A stretch of 64,000 bases of DNA from Streptomyces sp. APSN-46.1. GTDB lineage: Bacteria; Actinomycetota; Actinomycetes; Streptomycetales; Streptomycetaceae. The stretch lies in the NCBI RefSeq assembly GCF_022815725.1, contig NZ_JALGRF010000004.1, forward strand, positions 1-64,000. The letters are read 5' to 3'. A program made the translations under genes and the position numbers. The notes below the pieces were generated by a model. The model saw only the letters and a program-made list of their open reading frames with translations, made no database searches and was not told the DNA's origin. Below, one piece after another: positions 1 through 20,105 of the stretch. Each line of letters opens with the position of its first letter. The stretch's first letter is position 1.

Positions 1-1110
1 CAGCCCGCGACCGCGCCGACGCGGGTGGACGACCTGGACCGGCTCGCGTACGTCATCTTCACCTCCGGTTCGACCGGCCTGCCGAAGGGTGTGGAGGTCA
101 CGCACCGGGGTCTGGTGAACCACGTGGCGTGGGCGGCGCGCGAGCTCGCCTCGCGCGGCACCGGTGGCGCGCCGCTGTTCTCCTCGGTCGCCTTCGACCT
201 GGTCGTCCCCAACCTGTGGGCGCCGCTGGTCACCGGGCAGGCCGTCCACACGGTTCCCCAGGACGCGGACATGGGCGAGCTCGGCCGCCATGTCGCGGCC
301 GGCGCCCCGTACAGCTTCATCAAGCTGACTCCCGGGCACTTGGACGTCCTCGTCCAGCAGCTCACGGCCGAGCAGGCGGCGGGGCTCGCCTCCGTCCTGG
401 TCGTCGCCGGTGAGGCGTTCACCTCGGCCACACTGGACCGCTGGCGCGCGCTGGCACCCGACACGCCGCTGATCAACGAATACGGACCGACCGAGGCATC
501 CGTCGGCACCTCCATCTTCCCGGTCCCGGCTGAAGTCTCGGCCGAGGTCCTCCCGATCGGCCGCCCGCTGCCGAACATGGCCATGTACGTCCTCGACGCG
601 GCCCTCCAGCCCGTCCCCGTCGGCGTCACCGGAGAGCTCTACGTCGGCGGAACCGGCGTAGCCCGCGGCTACGCCGGCCGACCCGACCTCACCGCCGAAC
701 GCTTCATCCCCGATCCGTACGGAACCCCCGGCGCCCGCCTCTACCGCACCGGCGACCTCGTACGCCAACTCCCCGACGGTAACGTCGAGTTCCTCGGCCG
801 CATCGACGACCAGGTCAAGATCCGCGGCTACCGCATCGAACTCGGCGAAATCCAGGCCACCCTCGCCGGCCACCCCTCCGTACGCGAAGCGGCCGTCATC
901 GTCCTGGACGACGGACCCGCCGGACCCCGCCTCGCCGCCTACTACGTACCCGCCGAAGACGCCGAAGAGGTCACCGACCTCGCCGCACACTGCGCCACCC
1001 GCCTCCCCGACTACATGGTCCCCGCCACCTTCACCCCACTCGACGCCATCCCCCTCAACGCCAACGGCAAGGTCGACCGCCGCGCCCTCCCCGCCCCCGA
1101 CGGGACCAGC
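1..1110 (+). repeat. NRPS A-domain repeat, copy 1
   Basis: The A-domain DNA here recurs with very few differences at about 6,575-7,660 and 9,723-10,840. The opening about 100 bases match the copy at 9,723 almost base for base. This points to recent module duplication or gene conversion, and it is a place where short-read assemblies can collapse or swap copies. Confidence 0.85.
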
Positions 1111-1430
1111 AGGGAACAGGACGCCGGCCACGTCCCACTCGGCACCGTGACCGAGGAGCACATCGCCGGGATCTGGCACGAGCTGCTCGGCGTCACGGTC
1201 GGCGCGAACGACAACTTCTTCCAGGCCGGCGGAAATTCGATCCTCGCGATCCGCCTCATCTCGCGGATCCAGGAGGACTTCGAGGTCCCCTTCGCGGTCC
1301 GCACCGTGTTCGAGGGCCCCACGGTCGCCCGCATGGCGGCCGCTGTCGAGGAGAGCATCCGGGCGGAGATCGCCGCGCTTCCCGACTCGGAACTGATGAC
1401 TGACGAACTGCTGGCGAAGGAGCACACGGC

Positions 1431-1434
<4 letters not shown>
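1..1434 (+). CDS. NRPS, C-terminal part (A-T), truncated by window start
   Basis: The reading frame is open from base 1, so this is the 3' end of a larger NRPS gene. Seen: an adenylation domain from the A3 motif ([11 protein letters not shown]) to A10 ([10 protein letters not shown]), then a carrier domain with the phosphopantetheine serine in [12 protein letters not shown] (about 1,225-1,250). By my manual GrsA-style alignment the specificity residues are D, L, P, K, V, A, E, V, G plus the A10 Lys, seven of ten matching the Asn code; the residue is therefore Asn-like but not certain. There is no release domain, so the peptide passes to the next protein. The stop overlaps the next start (ATGA). 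The A domain is nearly identical at DNA level to two A domains of the next protein. Confidence 0.93.
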
Positions 1435-12559
<11,125 letters not shown>

Positions 12560-12563
<4 letters not shown>

Positions 12564-13543
12564 GCGGCACCGCCGTCAGGCATCTGATATCGATCAACGA
12601 CCTCACCGACGCGGACCTGCGGGCGATCGTCGAACGGGGCGCGGCGTTCTCGGCCGGCGAGGCCCGGCCGGCCGGCGCCCTCGCGCAGGACATCGTCGGC
12701 GTGTACTTCGCCAAGACCTCGACCCGCACCCGTACCGCTTTCTCCAGCGGGGCGCTCCGCCTCGGCGGCCGCCTTGTCTCGTACGGGCCCGGCGACCTCC
12801 AGCTGAACACCGGCGAGACCACCGAGGACACCGGACGGGTCATGTCCCGGATGCTGGACGTCCTGGTGGCCCGTACCGCCGGTGACCCGGCCGAGCTGCG
12901 CGGCTGGGCGAGCCAGGACCGGATGTCGGTCGTCAACGCGATGACCGCCGACGAGCACCCGACGCAGGCGCTCACCGACCTGACCACGCTGCTGGGGCAC
13001 TTCGGCCGCGTCGAGGGCCTGCGCGTGCTGTACGTGGGCGAGGGCAACAACACCGCCTCCGCCCTGGCGCTCGCCCTGACCCGCTTCCCCGGGGTCGAGC
13101 TCGACCTGCGGACCCCGCCGGGCTACGGCCTGGAGGCGCCGTTCGCCGCCCGCGCGAGCGAGCAGGCCGCGGCGTCCGGCGCGGTGTTCCGCGAGCGCCA
13201 CGACATGGACGACCTGCCCGCCGGGCGGGACGTCATCTACACCACCCGCTGGCAGACCACCGGGACCACCAAGCCCGACCCGGACTGGCGGACGCTCTTC
13301 GCGCCCTTCCAGGTCACCCCGGCGCTGTGGGAGCACAGCCCGAAGGCCGTGTTCATGCACGACCTGCCGGCGCACCGCGGCGACGAGGTGGTGGCCGAGG
13401 TCCTGGACGGGCCGGCCAGCATCGCCTTCGAGCAGGCGGAGAACAAGATGCACAGCGCGATGGCCGTACTGGAATGGTGCCGCGGCGCGCTGGCCCCCGA
13501 GGCGGCCCCGTCGGCACCGGCAGCCCCGGCGGCGCGCCCGTGA
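12560..13543 (+). CDS. Ornithine carbamoyltransferase-like enzyme, probably with another substrate
   Basis: 327 residues, usual length for the aspartate/ornithine carbamoyltransferase family. The carbamoyl-phosphate site is intact: STRTR at 54-58 and the HPTQ motif. The amino-acid side differs from true OTCs: HCLP is HDLP (H267) and the DxxxSMG ornithine loop is replaced by WQTTG (about 231-235). The GTG start overlaps the NRPS stop by 4 bp, so it is translationally coupled to the NRPS. Known parallel: OTC-like enzymes in viomycin/capreomycin clusters are assigned to carbamoylating diaminopropionate-type amines. I infer that it makes a ureido amino acid for the peptide, possibly the Asn-like residue read by the repeated A domains. 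Citrulline formation is the conservative alternative. Confidence 0.85.
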
Positions 13544-14832
13544 GCGTCGCCGACGTGGCCCGGCACGAGACCGGGCCGCCCGGTCCGCCCGGACCGCTGC
13601 GCAAGAACCGGGAGTTCCTGCTCCTGTGGTCCGGTGCGGGCATGTCGTTCCTCGGCACCCGGGTGACCACCGCGGCCTACCCGCTGATCGTGCTCTGGCA
13701 CACGGACTCACCGCTGGCCATGTCCGCGGTCGCCTTCGCGGCGCTGCTGCCGCTCCTGCTGGTGCAGCTGCCGGCCGGGGCGATGGTCGACCGGTGGGAC
13801 CGGCGCAAGGTCATGCTGGCCTGCGAGGCCGGCCGGGTGCTGGCGGTGGGCACGGTCGCGGCCGCCCTCGCCACCGGCCGGGTCTGGGTGGTCCACCTGG
13901 CCGTGGTGGCCTTCGTGGAGGCGAGCTTCGCCGTCTTCTACCGCCTCGCCGAGCGCGGCGCGGTACGCAACCTGGTGCACCCCGACCACCTGTCCACCGC
14001 GCTCTCGCAGAACGAGGCGCGCGGGCGGGCGGCGGGACTGCTGGGCCAGCCCGGCGGCATCCTGCTGCAGAGCCTGGTCCGCTGGGCGCCGTTCCTGTTC
14101 TCGGCGGTCGCGTACACCCTCTCGCTGCTCTCCCTGCTGCTGATCCGCAAGGACTTCCAGGGCAAGCGCCAGACGGCCGGCGCCCCGAAGAAGCTGGTCG
14201 GCGAGGTCGCCGAAGGCCTGCGCTGGCTGTGGAAGCGGCGGTTCATGCGGGCGGTGCTCGGCTGCATCGCCGCCACCAACATCCTGTTCACGCTGCTCGG
14301 CATGGCGATGATCGTCCTGGTGAAGGAGCAGGGCCGCTCGCCCTCCTGGCTCGCGGTCATCATGGGCATCAGCGGCGTGGGCGGCATCCTCGGGGCGCTC
14401 GCCGCCGGGCGCTGGCTGCGGGACAAGAGCCTCGGCTCGGTCATGGTCCGGGGCATCACCGGCTGGGCGCTGCTGATGGGCGCGATGTACTTCGTCCGCA
14501 ATCCCGTCCTGCTCGGCTTCCTCTACGCGGGGGCCGCCTCCGTGGGCGCCGCGTTCAACGTGGTCGCCGCCGTCTACCAGGTCCGTGCCACCCCGGACGA
14601 GCTCCAGGGCCGGGTGGCCGCCACCGGAAACCTGATCGGCTCCGGGACCAACTCGCTGGGCGCCCTGCTGGGCGGTGTGCTCCTGGCGGGCCTGGGGGCC
14701 GGTCCCACCATCGCCGTGGTGGGCGTCTCGATGGCCGCACTGGCCGTGTTCGCCGCCGTCGGCCCCGTCCGGAAGGGGGAGCGAGCCGATGACCTCACAG
14801 ACTTCACGGCCCTCGCCACCCGCTCGACCTGA
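13540..14832 (+). CDS. MFS transporter, probable peptide exporter
   Basis: 430 residues with about 10-12 hydrophobic segments and the MFS loop motif DRWDRRKV after the second segment. It belongs to the enterobactin-exporter-like (EntS/MFS_3) type by general layout. The GTG start overlaps the carbamoyltransferase stop by 4 bp, and its 3' end overlaps the thioesterase gene by 44 bp, placing it firmly in the NRPS operon. It is likely to export the finished peptide and to contribute to self-protection; the substrate is inferred from context only. Confidence 0.88.
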   Translation: MSVADVARHETGPPGPPGPLRKNREFLLLWSGAGMSFLGTRVTTAAYPLIVLWHTDSPLAMSAVAFAALLPLLLVQLPAGAMVDRWDRRKVMLACEAGRVLAVGTVAAALATGRVWVVHLAVVAFVEASFAVFYRLAERGAVRNLVHPDHLSTALSQNEARGRAAGLLGQPGGILLQSLVRWAPFLFSAVAYTLSLLSLLLIRKDFQGKRQTAGAPKKLVGEVAEGLRWLWKRRFMRAVLGCIAATNILFTLLGMAMIVLVKEQGRSPSWLAVIMGISGVGGILGALAAGRWLRDKSLGSVMVRGITGWALLMGAMYFVRNPVLLGFLYAGAASVGAAFNVVAAVYQVRATPDELQGRVAATGNLIGSGTNSLGALLGGVLLAGLGAGPTIAVVGVSMAALAVFAAVGPVRKGERADDLTDFTALATRST

Positions 14833-15604
14833 AGTGTCCCCCGCGGGCAGCTGGTTCCGGCACTACCGCAGCAACCGGCTCGACCGGCTCGGCGGGGCGC
14901 CCCGGCTGCGGCTGGTGTGCTTCCCGCACGCCGGCGGCAACGCCCAGCTGTTCCACGGCTGGGCCGCCCGCCTCCCGGACGACGTAGAGGTCCTGGCGGT
15001 CCGCTACCCGGGCCGCCAGGACCGGCTCCACGAGCCGTTCCCGGAGTCCATGGACGTCCTCGCCGACGCGGTCGCCGCTGCCCTGGAACCCTGGCTGGAC
15101 CGGCCGCTGGCCCTGTTCGGCCACAGCATGGGCGCGTCCGTCGCGTACGAGACGGCCCTGCGCCTGGAGGCCCGGTACGGGGTGACCCCCCGGCGGCTGA
15201 TGGTCTCCGGCCGCTCCGCCCCCCACCGGGCCAAGGTGTCCGGCCTGCACGAACGCGACGACGACACCCTGATCGCCGGCGTCCGCCGCCTCGGCGACCT
15301 GGGGTCCGAGGTCTACGACATCCCCGAGCTGCGCGAACTGCTGCTGCCGGCCCTGCGGGCCGACTACCGGCTGATCGAGGGCTACCGGCCCGAGCGGCCT
15401 TCCCCGGTGGGCGCGCCGATCACCGCCTACCTCGGCGACAGCGACCCCGGCTGCGTGCTGGAGGACGTCATCGCCTGGTCGGACCTGACCTCGGCCGGGC
15501 AGTTCGCCCTGCGTACCTATCCCGGAGACCACTTCTACCTGGCCGGGCAGGAAGCGGAACTGATCGACGACATCATCAAGGATCTGGAGGAACTGAGCCC
15601 ATGA
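14789..15604 (+). CDS. Type II thioesterase
   Basis: 271 residues, alpha/beta-hydrolase fold. Seen: the early FPHAGG oxyanion motif, the nucleophile elbow GHSMG, and the C-terminal catalytic His in GDHFYL. This matches stand-alone editing thioesterases of NRPS clusters (GrsT/RifR type), which remove misprimed groups from carrier domains. The ATG is chosen because GGAAGGGGGA lies just upstream; it starts inside the end of the MFS gene. Its presence makes it more likely that final release is done by the fused SxxK domain, not by this enzyme. Confidence 0.92.
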   Translation: MTSQTSRPSPPARPEVSPAGSWFRHYRSNRLDRLGGAPRLRLVCFPHAGGNAQLFHGWAARLPDDVEVLAVRYPGRQDRLHEPFPESMDVLADAVAAALEPWLDRPLALFGHSMGASVAYETALRLEARYGVTPRRLMVSGRSAPHRAKVSGLHERDDDTLIAGVRRLGDLGSEVYDIPELRELLLPALRADYRLIEGYRPERPSPVGAPITAYLGDSDPGCVLEDVIAWSDLTSAGQFALRTYPGDHFYLAGQEAELIDDIIKDLEELSP

Positions 15605-16536
15605 CGAGTGCACAGACCTGGTCGCCCCTGGAGTTCGAGGCGGAGGGAAAGGGCAGCGCGGAGGAGCTCGTCGAGCGGCTGAACGGCCTCGGCGACCAGC
15701 TGGACGACCTGCTCGTGAAGGAGAAGGCGCTCGTCTTCCGCGGCTTCGGGATCCTCCCCGAGAACCTCGACGCGGTCTTCGACCTGATCCTGCCCAACCG
15801 CCTGGCCTACGTGCACGGGAACTCCCCGCGGACCAAGGTCGGCAGCAATGTCTACACGTCCACCGAATACCCGCAGGAATTCACCATCTCGATGCACAAC
15901 GAGATGAGTTACGCGCACGCCTGGCCCGCCCGGCTGGCGTTCTACTGCCAGGTGCGTCCCGGCGGCGGCGGCGCCACCCCCGTCCTCGACGCGGCCCGCT
16001 GGCTGGAGGCCCTGGACGACGAGGTCCGCGAGGCCTTCGCCGGCGGCGTCCGCTACATGCAGAACCTGCACGACGGCTACGGCCTCGGCAAGAGCTGGCA
16101 GGACACCTTCGAGACCACCAGCCGTGACGAGGTGGAGGAGTTCCTCTCCGGCACCGGCGCCACCTGGGAGTGGAAGCGCGACGGCAGCATCCGTATCGCC
16201 TCGGTCCGCCCGTCCACCGTCCACCACCCGGTGACCGGCACCGAGGTGTGGTTCAACCAGGCCGACCAGTGGCACCCGGCCGGCCTCGGCGACGACACCG
16301 CCGCCGCCCTGGCCCAGATCCTCCCGCCCGACGAGCTGCCCCAGAGCGTCACCTTCGCCGACGGCAGCCCGATCCCCGACGCGTACGTCCTGCAGATCCG
16401 CGACCGCGGCCTGGACAACGCGGTCGATGTGAACTGGCGCGCCGGCGACCTGCTGCTGATCGACAACCTGCTGCTCGCCCACGGCCGCCGCCCGTTCACG
16501 GGCGACCGCCGCGTACTAGTCGCAATGTCGGACTGA
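15601..16536 (+). CDS. Fe(II)/2-oxoglutarate hydroxylase, TauD/SyrP-like (first copy)
   Basis: 311 residues, TauD/TfdA superfamily. The metal triad is visible as H99-x-E101 (MHNEMSY) and H294 (LLAHGRRPF), with R304 as probable 2-oxoglutarate anchor. HxE instead of HxD is typical of AsnO/VioC/SyrP-type amino-acid beta-hydroxylases. The ATG overlaps the thioesterase stop (ATGA). Known relatives hydroxylate the beta-carbon of Asp, Asn, Glu or Arg, some on carrier-bound substrates. With two such enzymes in the operon, two hydroxylated positions in the product are plausible; which residues is unknown. Confidence 0.88.
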   Translation: MTSAQTWSPLEFEAEGKGSAEELVERLNGLGDQLDDLLVKEKALVFRGFGILPENLDAVFDLILPNRLAYVHGNSPRTKVGSNVYTSTEYPQEFTISMHNEMSYAHAWPARLAFYCQVRPGGGGATPVLDAARWLEALDDEVREAFAGGVRYMQNLHDGYGLGKSWQDTFETTSRDEVEEFLSGTGATWEWKRDGSIRIASVRPSTVHHPVTGTEVWFNQADQWHPAGLGDDTAAALAQILPPDELPQSVTFADGSPIPDAYVLQIRDRGLDNAVDVNWRAGDLLLIDNLLLAHGRRPFTGDRRVLVAMSD

Positions 16537-16562
16537 CTGCCGAAGGGAGAAGTGAACCCACC

Positions 16563-17486
16563 ATGAGCGTCGCCATCGAGATCACCGGGTCACCCGAGAC
16601 CGGGATCCACGGCTACATCGAGGAGAACCGCGACAAGCTGCGGTCCCTGCTCATCGAGCACGGGGCGGTGCTGCTGCGCGGCTTCGGGGTCGGCGGGGTG
16701 GACGGCTTCGACGGAGTCGTCCGCGCCTTCTCCGGCTCGGCCCCGCTGACGTACGCCGAGCGGTCGTCGCCGCGCAGCACCATCAAGGGCCAGGTGTACA
16801 CCTCGACCGACTACCCGCCGGACGAGGAGATCTTCCTCCACAACGAGAACTCGTACCAGGCGGCCTGGCCGCACACCCTGTACTTCTACTGCATCGAGCC
16901 GGCCCTCACCCGGGGCGCGACCCCGCTCGCGGACATCCGCGAGGTGTACCGGTCGATCGACCCGGCCGTCCGCGAGGAGTTCGAGCGCCGGGGCTGGCGG
17001 GTCGTGCGCAACTTCCACACCGACTTCGGCGTTCCGTGGCAGGAGACCTTCGGCACGGACGACCGGGCCGCGGTGGAGGAGTACTGCCGGGGCAAGGGGC
17101 TGGCGCCGCTCTGGCGCCCGGACGGCGGACTGCGCACCACCGCGCTGCGCCGGGCCGTCCACACCCACCCGGTGACCGGGGACAGCGTCTGGTTCAACCA
17201 CGCGACGTTCTTCCACGTCACCTCGCTGGCCCCGGAGGTACGGGAGGGACTGCGGGAGATCTTCCCGGAGGAGGACCTGCCGACCAACACGTACTACGGC
17301 GACGGCGGCCGCATCCCGGACGAGGTCATGGACCACCTGCGCTCGGCGTACCGAGCGGCGTCCACCCGCTTCGACTGGCAGCGTGACGACGTCCTGGTCG
17401 TGGACAACATGCTGGCCGCCCACGGCCGCGAACCCTTCACGGGCCCCCGCAAAATCGCAGTAGCCATGGCCGACCCCTCCGCCTGA
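16563..17486 (+). CDS. Fe(II)/2-oxoglutarate hydroxylase, TauD/SyrP-like (second copy)
   Basis: 307 residues, clear paralogue of the preceding gene but well diverged. Metal ligands: H93-x-E95 (FLHNENSY) and H287 (AAHGREPF), with R296 as probable co-substrate anchor. The start is preceded by AAGGGAGA. It is the last gene of the NRPS operon, followed by a strong hairpin. Divergence between the two copies suggests different target residues or opposite stereochemistry; that is inference. Confidence 0.88.
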   Translation: MSVAIEITGSPETGIHGYIEENRDKLRSLLIEHGAVLLRGFGVGGVDGFDGVVRAFSGSAPLTYAERSSPRSTIKGQVYTSTDYPPDEEIFLHNENSYQAAWPHTLYFYCIEPALTRGATPLADIREVYRSIDPAVREEFERRGWRVVRNFHTDFGVPWQETFGTDDRAAVEEYCRGKGLAPLWRPDGGLRTTALRRAVHTHPVTGDSVWFNHATFFHVTSLAPEVREGLREIFPEEDLPTNTYYGDGGRIPDEVMDHLRSAYRAASTRFDWQRDDVLVVDNMLAAHGREPFTGPRKIAVAMADPSA

Positions 17487-17504
17487 CCCCACCCTCAAGG
17501 CCTT

Positions 17505-17537
17505 GCCGCCCCCCGGCACCAGTCACCGAGGGGCGGC
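17505..17537 (+). terminator. Hairpin terminator after NRPS operon
   Basis: Perfect 8-bp arms GCCGCCCC and GGGGCGGC separated by 17 bases, starting 19 bases after the hydroxylase stop. GC-rich hairpins without a U-tract are the usual terminator form in Streptomyces. Confidence 0.6.
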
Positions 17538-17552
17538 ACCGCCGTTGGCACC

Positions 17553-17958
17553 ATGTACGTCTTCACTCCCATAGAGGGGCAGACCAGGGGGCTGACGTAC
17601 GACAGCTTGAAGGCCAGGCTCCTGGAGCGCGATCCGGATGAGTTCATCCGGAACCAGGAAGGCGGGCAGATCCGAGGCTCGGCCATGCACTACAGCATCA
17701 CCCTCGACGGAGAAGAGCTGGAAGGGTACGCACGGGTGCAACCGGAAGGCATCTCGATCCTCGACGCCACCGCCCAGGCGGCTGCGAACTTCGTCGGCTG
17801 GCTCCGGGAGCAACGTCGTCCCGGAAGGTGTGGCGATGACGTTCAACACCGCATGGGGGCTGGAAGAGGATCTGCCTGACGCCGCTGTCCCCGAAGTGAC
17901 GCGGCCTCGGCTGGTCGCGGCCTTCCTTGCCCACCTTGAAGCCACCGGCCTGGAATGA
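17553..17958 (+). pseudogene. Small hypothetical protein split by a frameshift
   Basis: Two overlapping frames together give one coherent protein of about 134 residues. The first (ATG 17,553) runs MYVFTPIEG to FVGWLREQ and then loses coding character. The second, one base out of phase, resumes as VVPEGVAMTFNTAWGLEEDLPD and ends at 17,958. The break is at about 17,811-17,815 (CAACGTC) and would be repaired by removing one base. No family is recognised. Either the gene is newly dead or the assembly has a single-base error. It lies between the NRPS terminator and the convergent regulator gene. Confidence 0.6.
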
Positions 17959-18022
17959 GTGCACCCTGGCGACGCGGCAGTCGTTCCGCGTACGAGAAGA
18001 CGCTGGTCCCGGATCTCGCCAG

Positions 18023-19342
18023 CTAGTCCGCGACGCGGGTTGCGCGCTCGCGGAGCTCTTGGGCCTCCGGGACGCCGTTGTATCGCCGCAGGCGTACGCG
18101 CATGTCCTGGAGGGCGGCCTGGACCTTCACGGAGCGGATGCCGTCAGCGCAGTCGAGGAACTCGCGCCAGGTGGCCATGGCGCCGTCGACGTCGCCTTGG
18201 CGCAGGCGTACGCCGCCCAGGTCGGCGAGGACGATGGCGCGGGTGCGGCGGCGGTCGAGCCCGTGGATGTCGAGGGCGAGGTGGAGGTGCTCTTCGGCGG
18301 CGTCGAGGTCGCCGAGGCGGGAGAGGATCATGCCGGATTCGTGCGCCCAGCGGCCAGGGGAGTAGTGGGCGGCCCAGGAGTCGCCGCTCGCGGCTGCCGG
18401 TTTGCCGATGGCGGTCTCGGACATGGCGAGGTGCTTGGTGGCCATGCGCCGGTCGTCGTCCTGGGCGGCGGCGTTGGCGAGGGTGGCCTCGTAGTAGGCG
18501 ACCGCTCGCGGGTTGTCGAGGTGCCGGCCGTAGTCCACGCAGGCTTCGCCGAGCTGGACGGCTTCGGCCCGGTAGCCCAGGTCGACGCACTGCACGGCGA
18601 GTCCCCGTAGGGCGGTGGCGGACAGCTCCGGGTCGCCGGCCTCTGCGGCCAGGCGGAAGGAGTGCGCGTAGTAGCCCTGGGCCAGCCCGCGCAGCTCAGG
18701 GGTGTCGCCCTCGTCCTGGGCCATCCAGCCGGCGAGGTGGACGAGCTGGGAGGTCGCGGCGAACAATTCGCGGCCGGTGGCTTCGGTGAACTTGCCGTCC
18801 AGCCAGCGGGCAACGTCCTGGGTCAGGTAGCGGACGGCCAGGTGGCGGGCGTGGCCGCCGCCGAGTTCGGAAGCCGAGTCGCCGAGGGCCTTCACCATGT
18901 GGCGCACGGCCGCCACCTCGCCCCGGCCGACACGGACGGCCCCGGGGGAAGCCGTCTTGGTCCTGCGAGTGATGCTGTCCATGTCGGGCAGGCCGAGGGC
19001 GGACAGGGCGTATCCGCTGGACGCGACGATGAAGTTCCGGCGGTCCACGTCGCTCCTTCCCAGGTGTAAGACTGATGCCACGGTATCGGCGTGGAGTGCC
19101 ACCGGCATGGTCTCTGGGAGGTTGATCGCCTCGGGATCCAGTCCCAACACCTGGGCGATGTACGGCCACCAGTGATCCGGGGTCCGCTCGCCCTCGATCC
19201 AGCGGCGGGCGTGCTGGCGCTGCAGGCGGCGAGGGTCGCCGCTTTCCGCCAGACCAAGGGCGCGTGCGAGGTCGGAAGGGCCCCACGCCCGTGCTTCACA
19301 CGCCTGCCTGATCAGTTCCGCGACGGCCGGGTTCTTCGGCAC
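18023..19342 (-). CDS. XRE-family regulator with TPR-like sensor region
   Basis: 439 residues. An N-terminal helix-turn-helix (about 1-70; SDLARALGL, then RWIEGERTP) is followed by a long alpha-helical region of TPR-like repeats (about 200-430), the layout of large streptomycete XRE/TPR regulators often found beside accessory gene sets. GTG start with GGGAGG upstream. Three 10-bp iterons sit directly before the gene, in the divergent region shared with the mur-like operon, so it probably controls itself and that operon. The signal is unknown. Confidence 0.85.
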   Translation of the reverse strand: MPKNPAVAELIRQACEARAWGPSDLARALGLAESGDPRRLQRQHARRWIEGERTPDHWWPYIAQVLGLDPEAINLPETMPVALHADTVASVLHLGRSDVDRRNFIVASSGYALSALGLPDMDSITRRTKTASPGAVRVGRGEVAAVRHMVKALGDSASELGGGHARHLAVRYLTQDVARWLDGKFTEATGRELFAATSQLVHLAGWMAQDEGDTPELRGLAQGYYAHSFRLAAEAGDPELSATALRGLAVQCVDLGYRAEAVQLGEACVDYGRHLDNPRAVAYYEATLANAAAQDDDRRMATKHLAMSETAIGKPAAASGDSWAAHYSPGRWAHESGMILSRLGDLDAAEEHLHLALDIHGLDRRRTRAIVLADLGGVRLRQGDVDGAMATWREFLDCADGIRSVKVQAALQDMRVRLRRYNGVPEAQELRERATRVAD

Positions 19343-19361
19343 CCCGTCACCCTCCCCACCT

Positions 19362-19390
19362 GGATTACGCGGGATTACGCAGGACTACAT
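19362..19390. promoter_or_regulatory. Three tandem 10-bp iterons, candidate operator
   Basis: GGATTACGC at 19,362 and 19,372 (exact) and GGACTACAT at 19,382 form a head-to-tail array with a 10-bp period, one helical turn, so bound proteins would sit on one face of the DNA. It lies 20 bp upstream of the XRE-type gene start and about 110 bp from the first gene of the divergent operon. Its role as an operator is inferred from position and periodicity. Confidence 0.5.
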
Positions 19391-19496
19391 CGTGGGCTCT
19401 GTCCTGTGACTGCGGACGGTCGTTGACTGAACGTCACCCGCACCAACCTCGATTGGCTCGAATCGGCCCAGTTCAGGGCCTGTTCGTGCTGCCCGG

Positions 19497-19835
19497 ATGC
19501 GAAAGGACGTCAGCGATGGCCATGGAGTCCGCTCCGAACCCCGCGAGGCCCCACCGCCGTCGGCGGACGGAGAGGTGTCGCACACTGCCTCCGCCGACGA
19601 GGTGCCGGGAGGTGCCCGTCCATTCATCGTCCACGTCGTCCCGGCATACCGGGATCTGCTCTACGACCGCTCCTCCGGGGAGATGCTGCTGCCGGTGGAC
19701 GTCGTCCTACGTGACGGGTCCACCGCGCGGTCTGTGCTGAGGGTCGGGCCCGGCCGGGTGGAGCTGCTGAGCATCCAGCTGGAGCAGGCCATCGACCGGC
19801 GGCAGAAGACGCTTACCGACCAGGCGGTGGCGTGA
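19497..19835 (+). CDS. Small hypothetical protein, first gene of mur-like operon
   Basis: 112 residues if the ATG at 19,497 is used. The C-terminal 70 residues (from PFIVHVVPAY) show normal high-GC codon use and a charged, soluble composition; the first 40 residues look unstructured, so the true start may be further in. An ATG in another frame at 19,516 has a better ribosome-binding site (GAAAGGA), which leaves the 5' end unsettled. No family is recognised. The stop overlaps the next gene by 4 bp (GTGA), tying it to the operon. Confidence 0.55.
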   Translation: MRKDVSDGHGVRSEPREAPPPSADGEVSHTASADEVPGGARPFIVHVVPAYRDLLYDRSSGEMLLPVDVVLRDGSTARSVLRVGPGRVELLSIQLEQAIDRRQKTLTDQAVA

Positions 19836-20017
19836 GCCGCCCCGAGTTATCGGATCCCCTGGAGACGGCCTTGTCATGGCTGTGGGCACTCGGCACCGCA
19901 GCCGGGCTGACCATGCTCGGCATCCTCGCCCACTGCGAGTACGCCGACGCCGCCCGGCTCGCAGCCGTCCCCGCGCTCAGCGCCGACGACACCGGCTTCG
20001 CTGACGACGGCGTGTAG
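19832..20017 (+). CDS. Small hypothetical protein with a TTA codon
   Basis: 61 residues, starting at a GTG that overlaps the previous stop. The middle (LSWLWALGTAAGLTMLGILA) is hydrophobic enough for one membrane helix. Codon 6 is TTA, which in Streptomyces is read only by the developmentally timed bldA tRNA, so translation and possibly coupled downstream expression may wait for late growth. No family is recognised. Confidence 0.55.
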   Translation: MSRPELSDPLETALSWLWALGTAAGLTMLGILAHCEYADAARLAAVPALSADDTGFADDGV

Positions 20018-20105
20018 ACCGCTCCGGCACCCGACCAGCCGTACCGGCGCCGGAACCCAAGCCCCACTTCGCTCACTTCCCGCAACCCTCACCTGGGAGG
20101 TTTCC

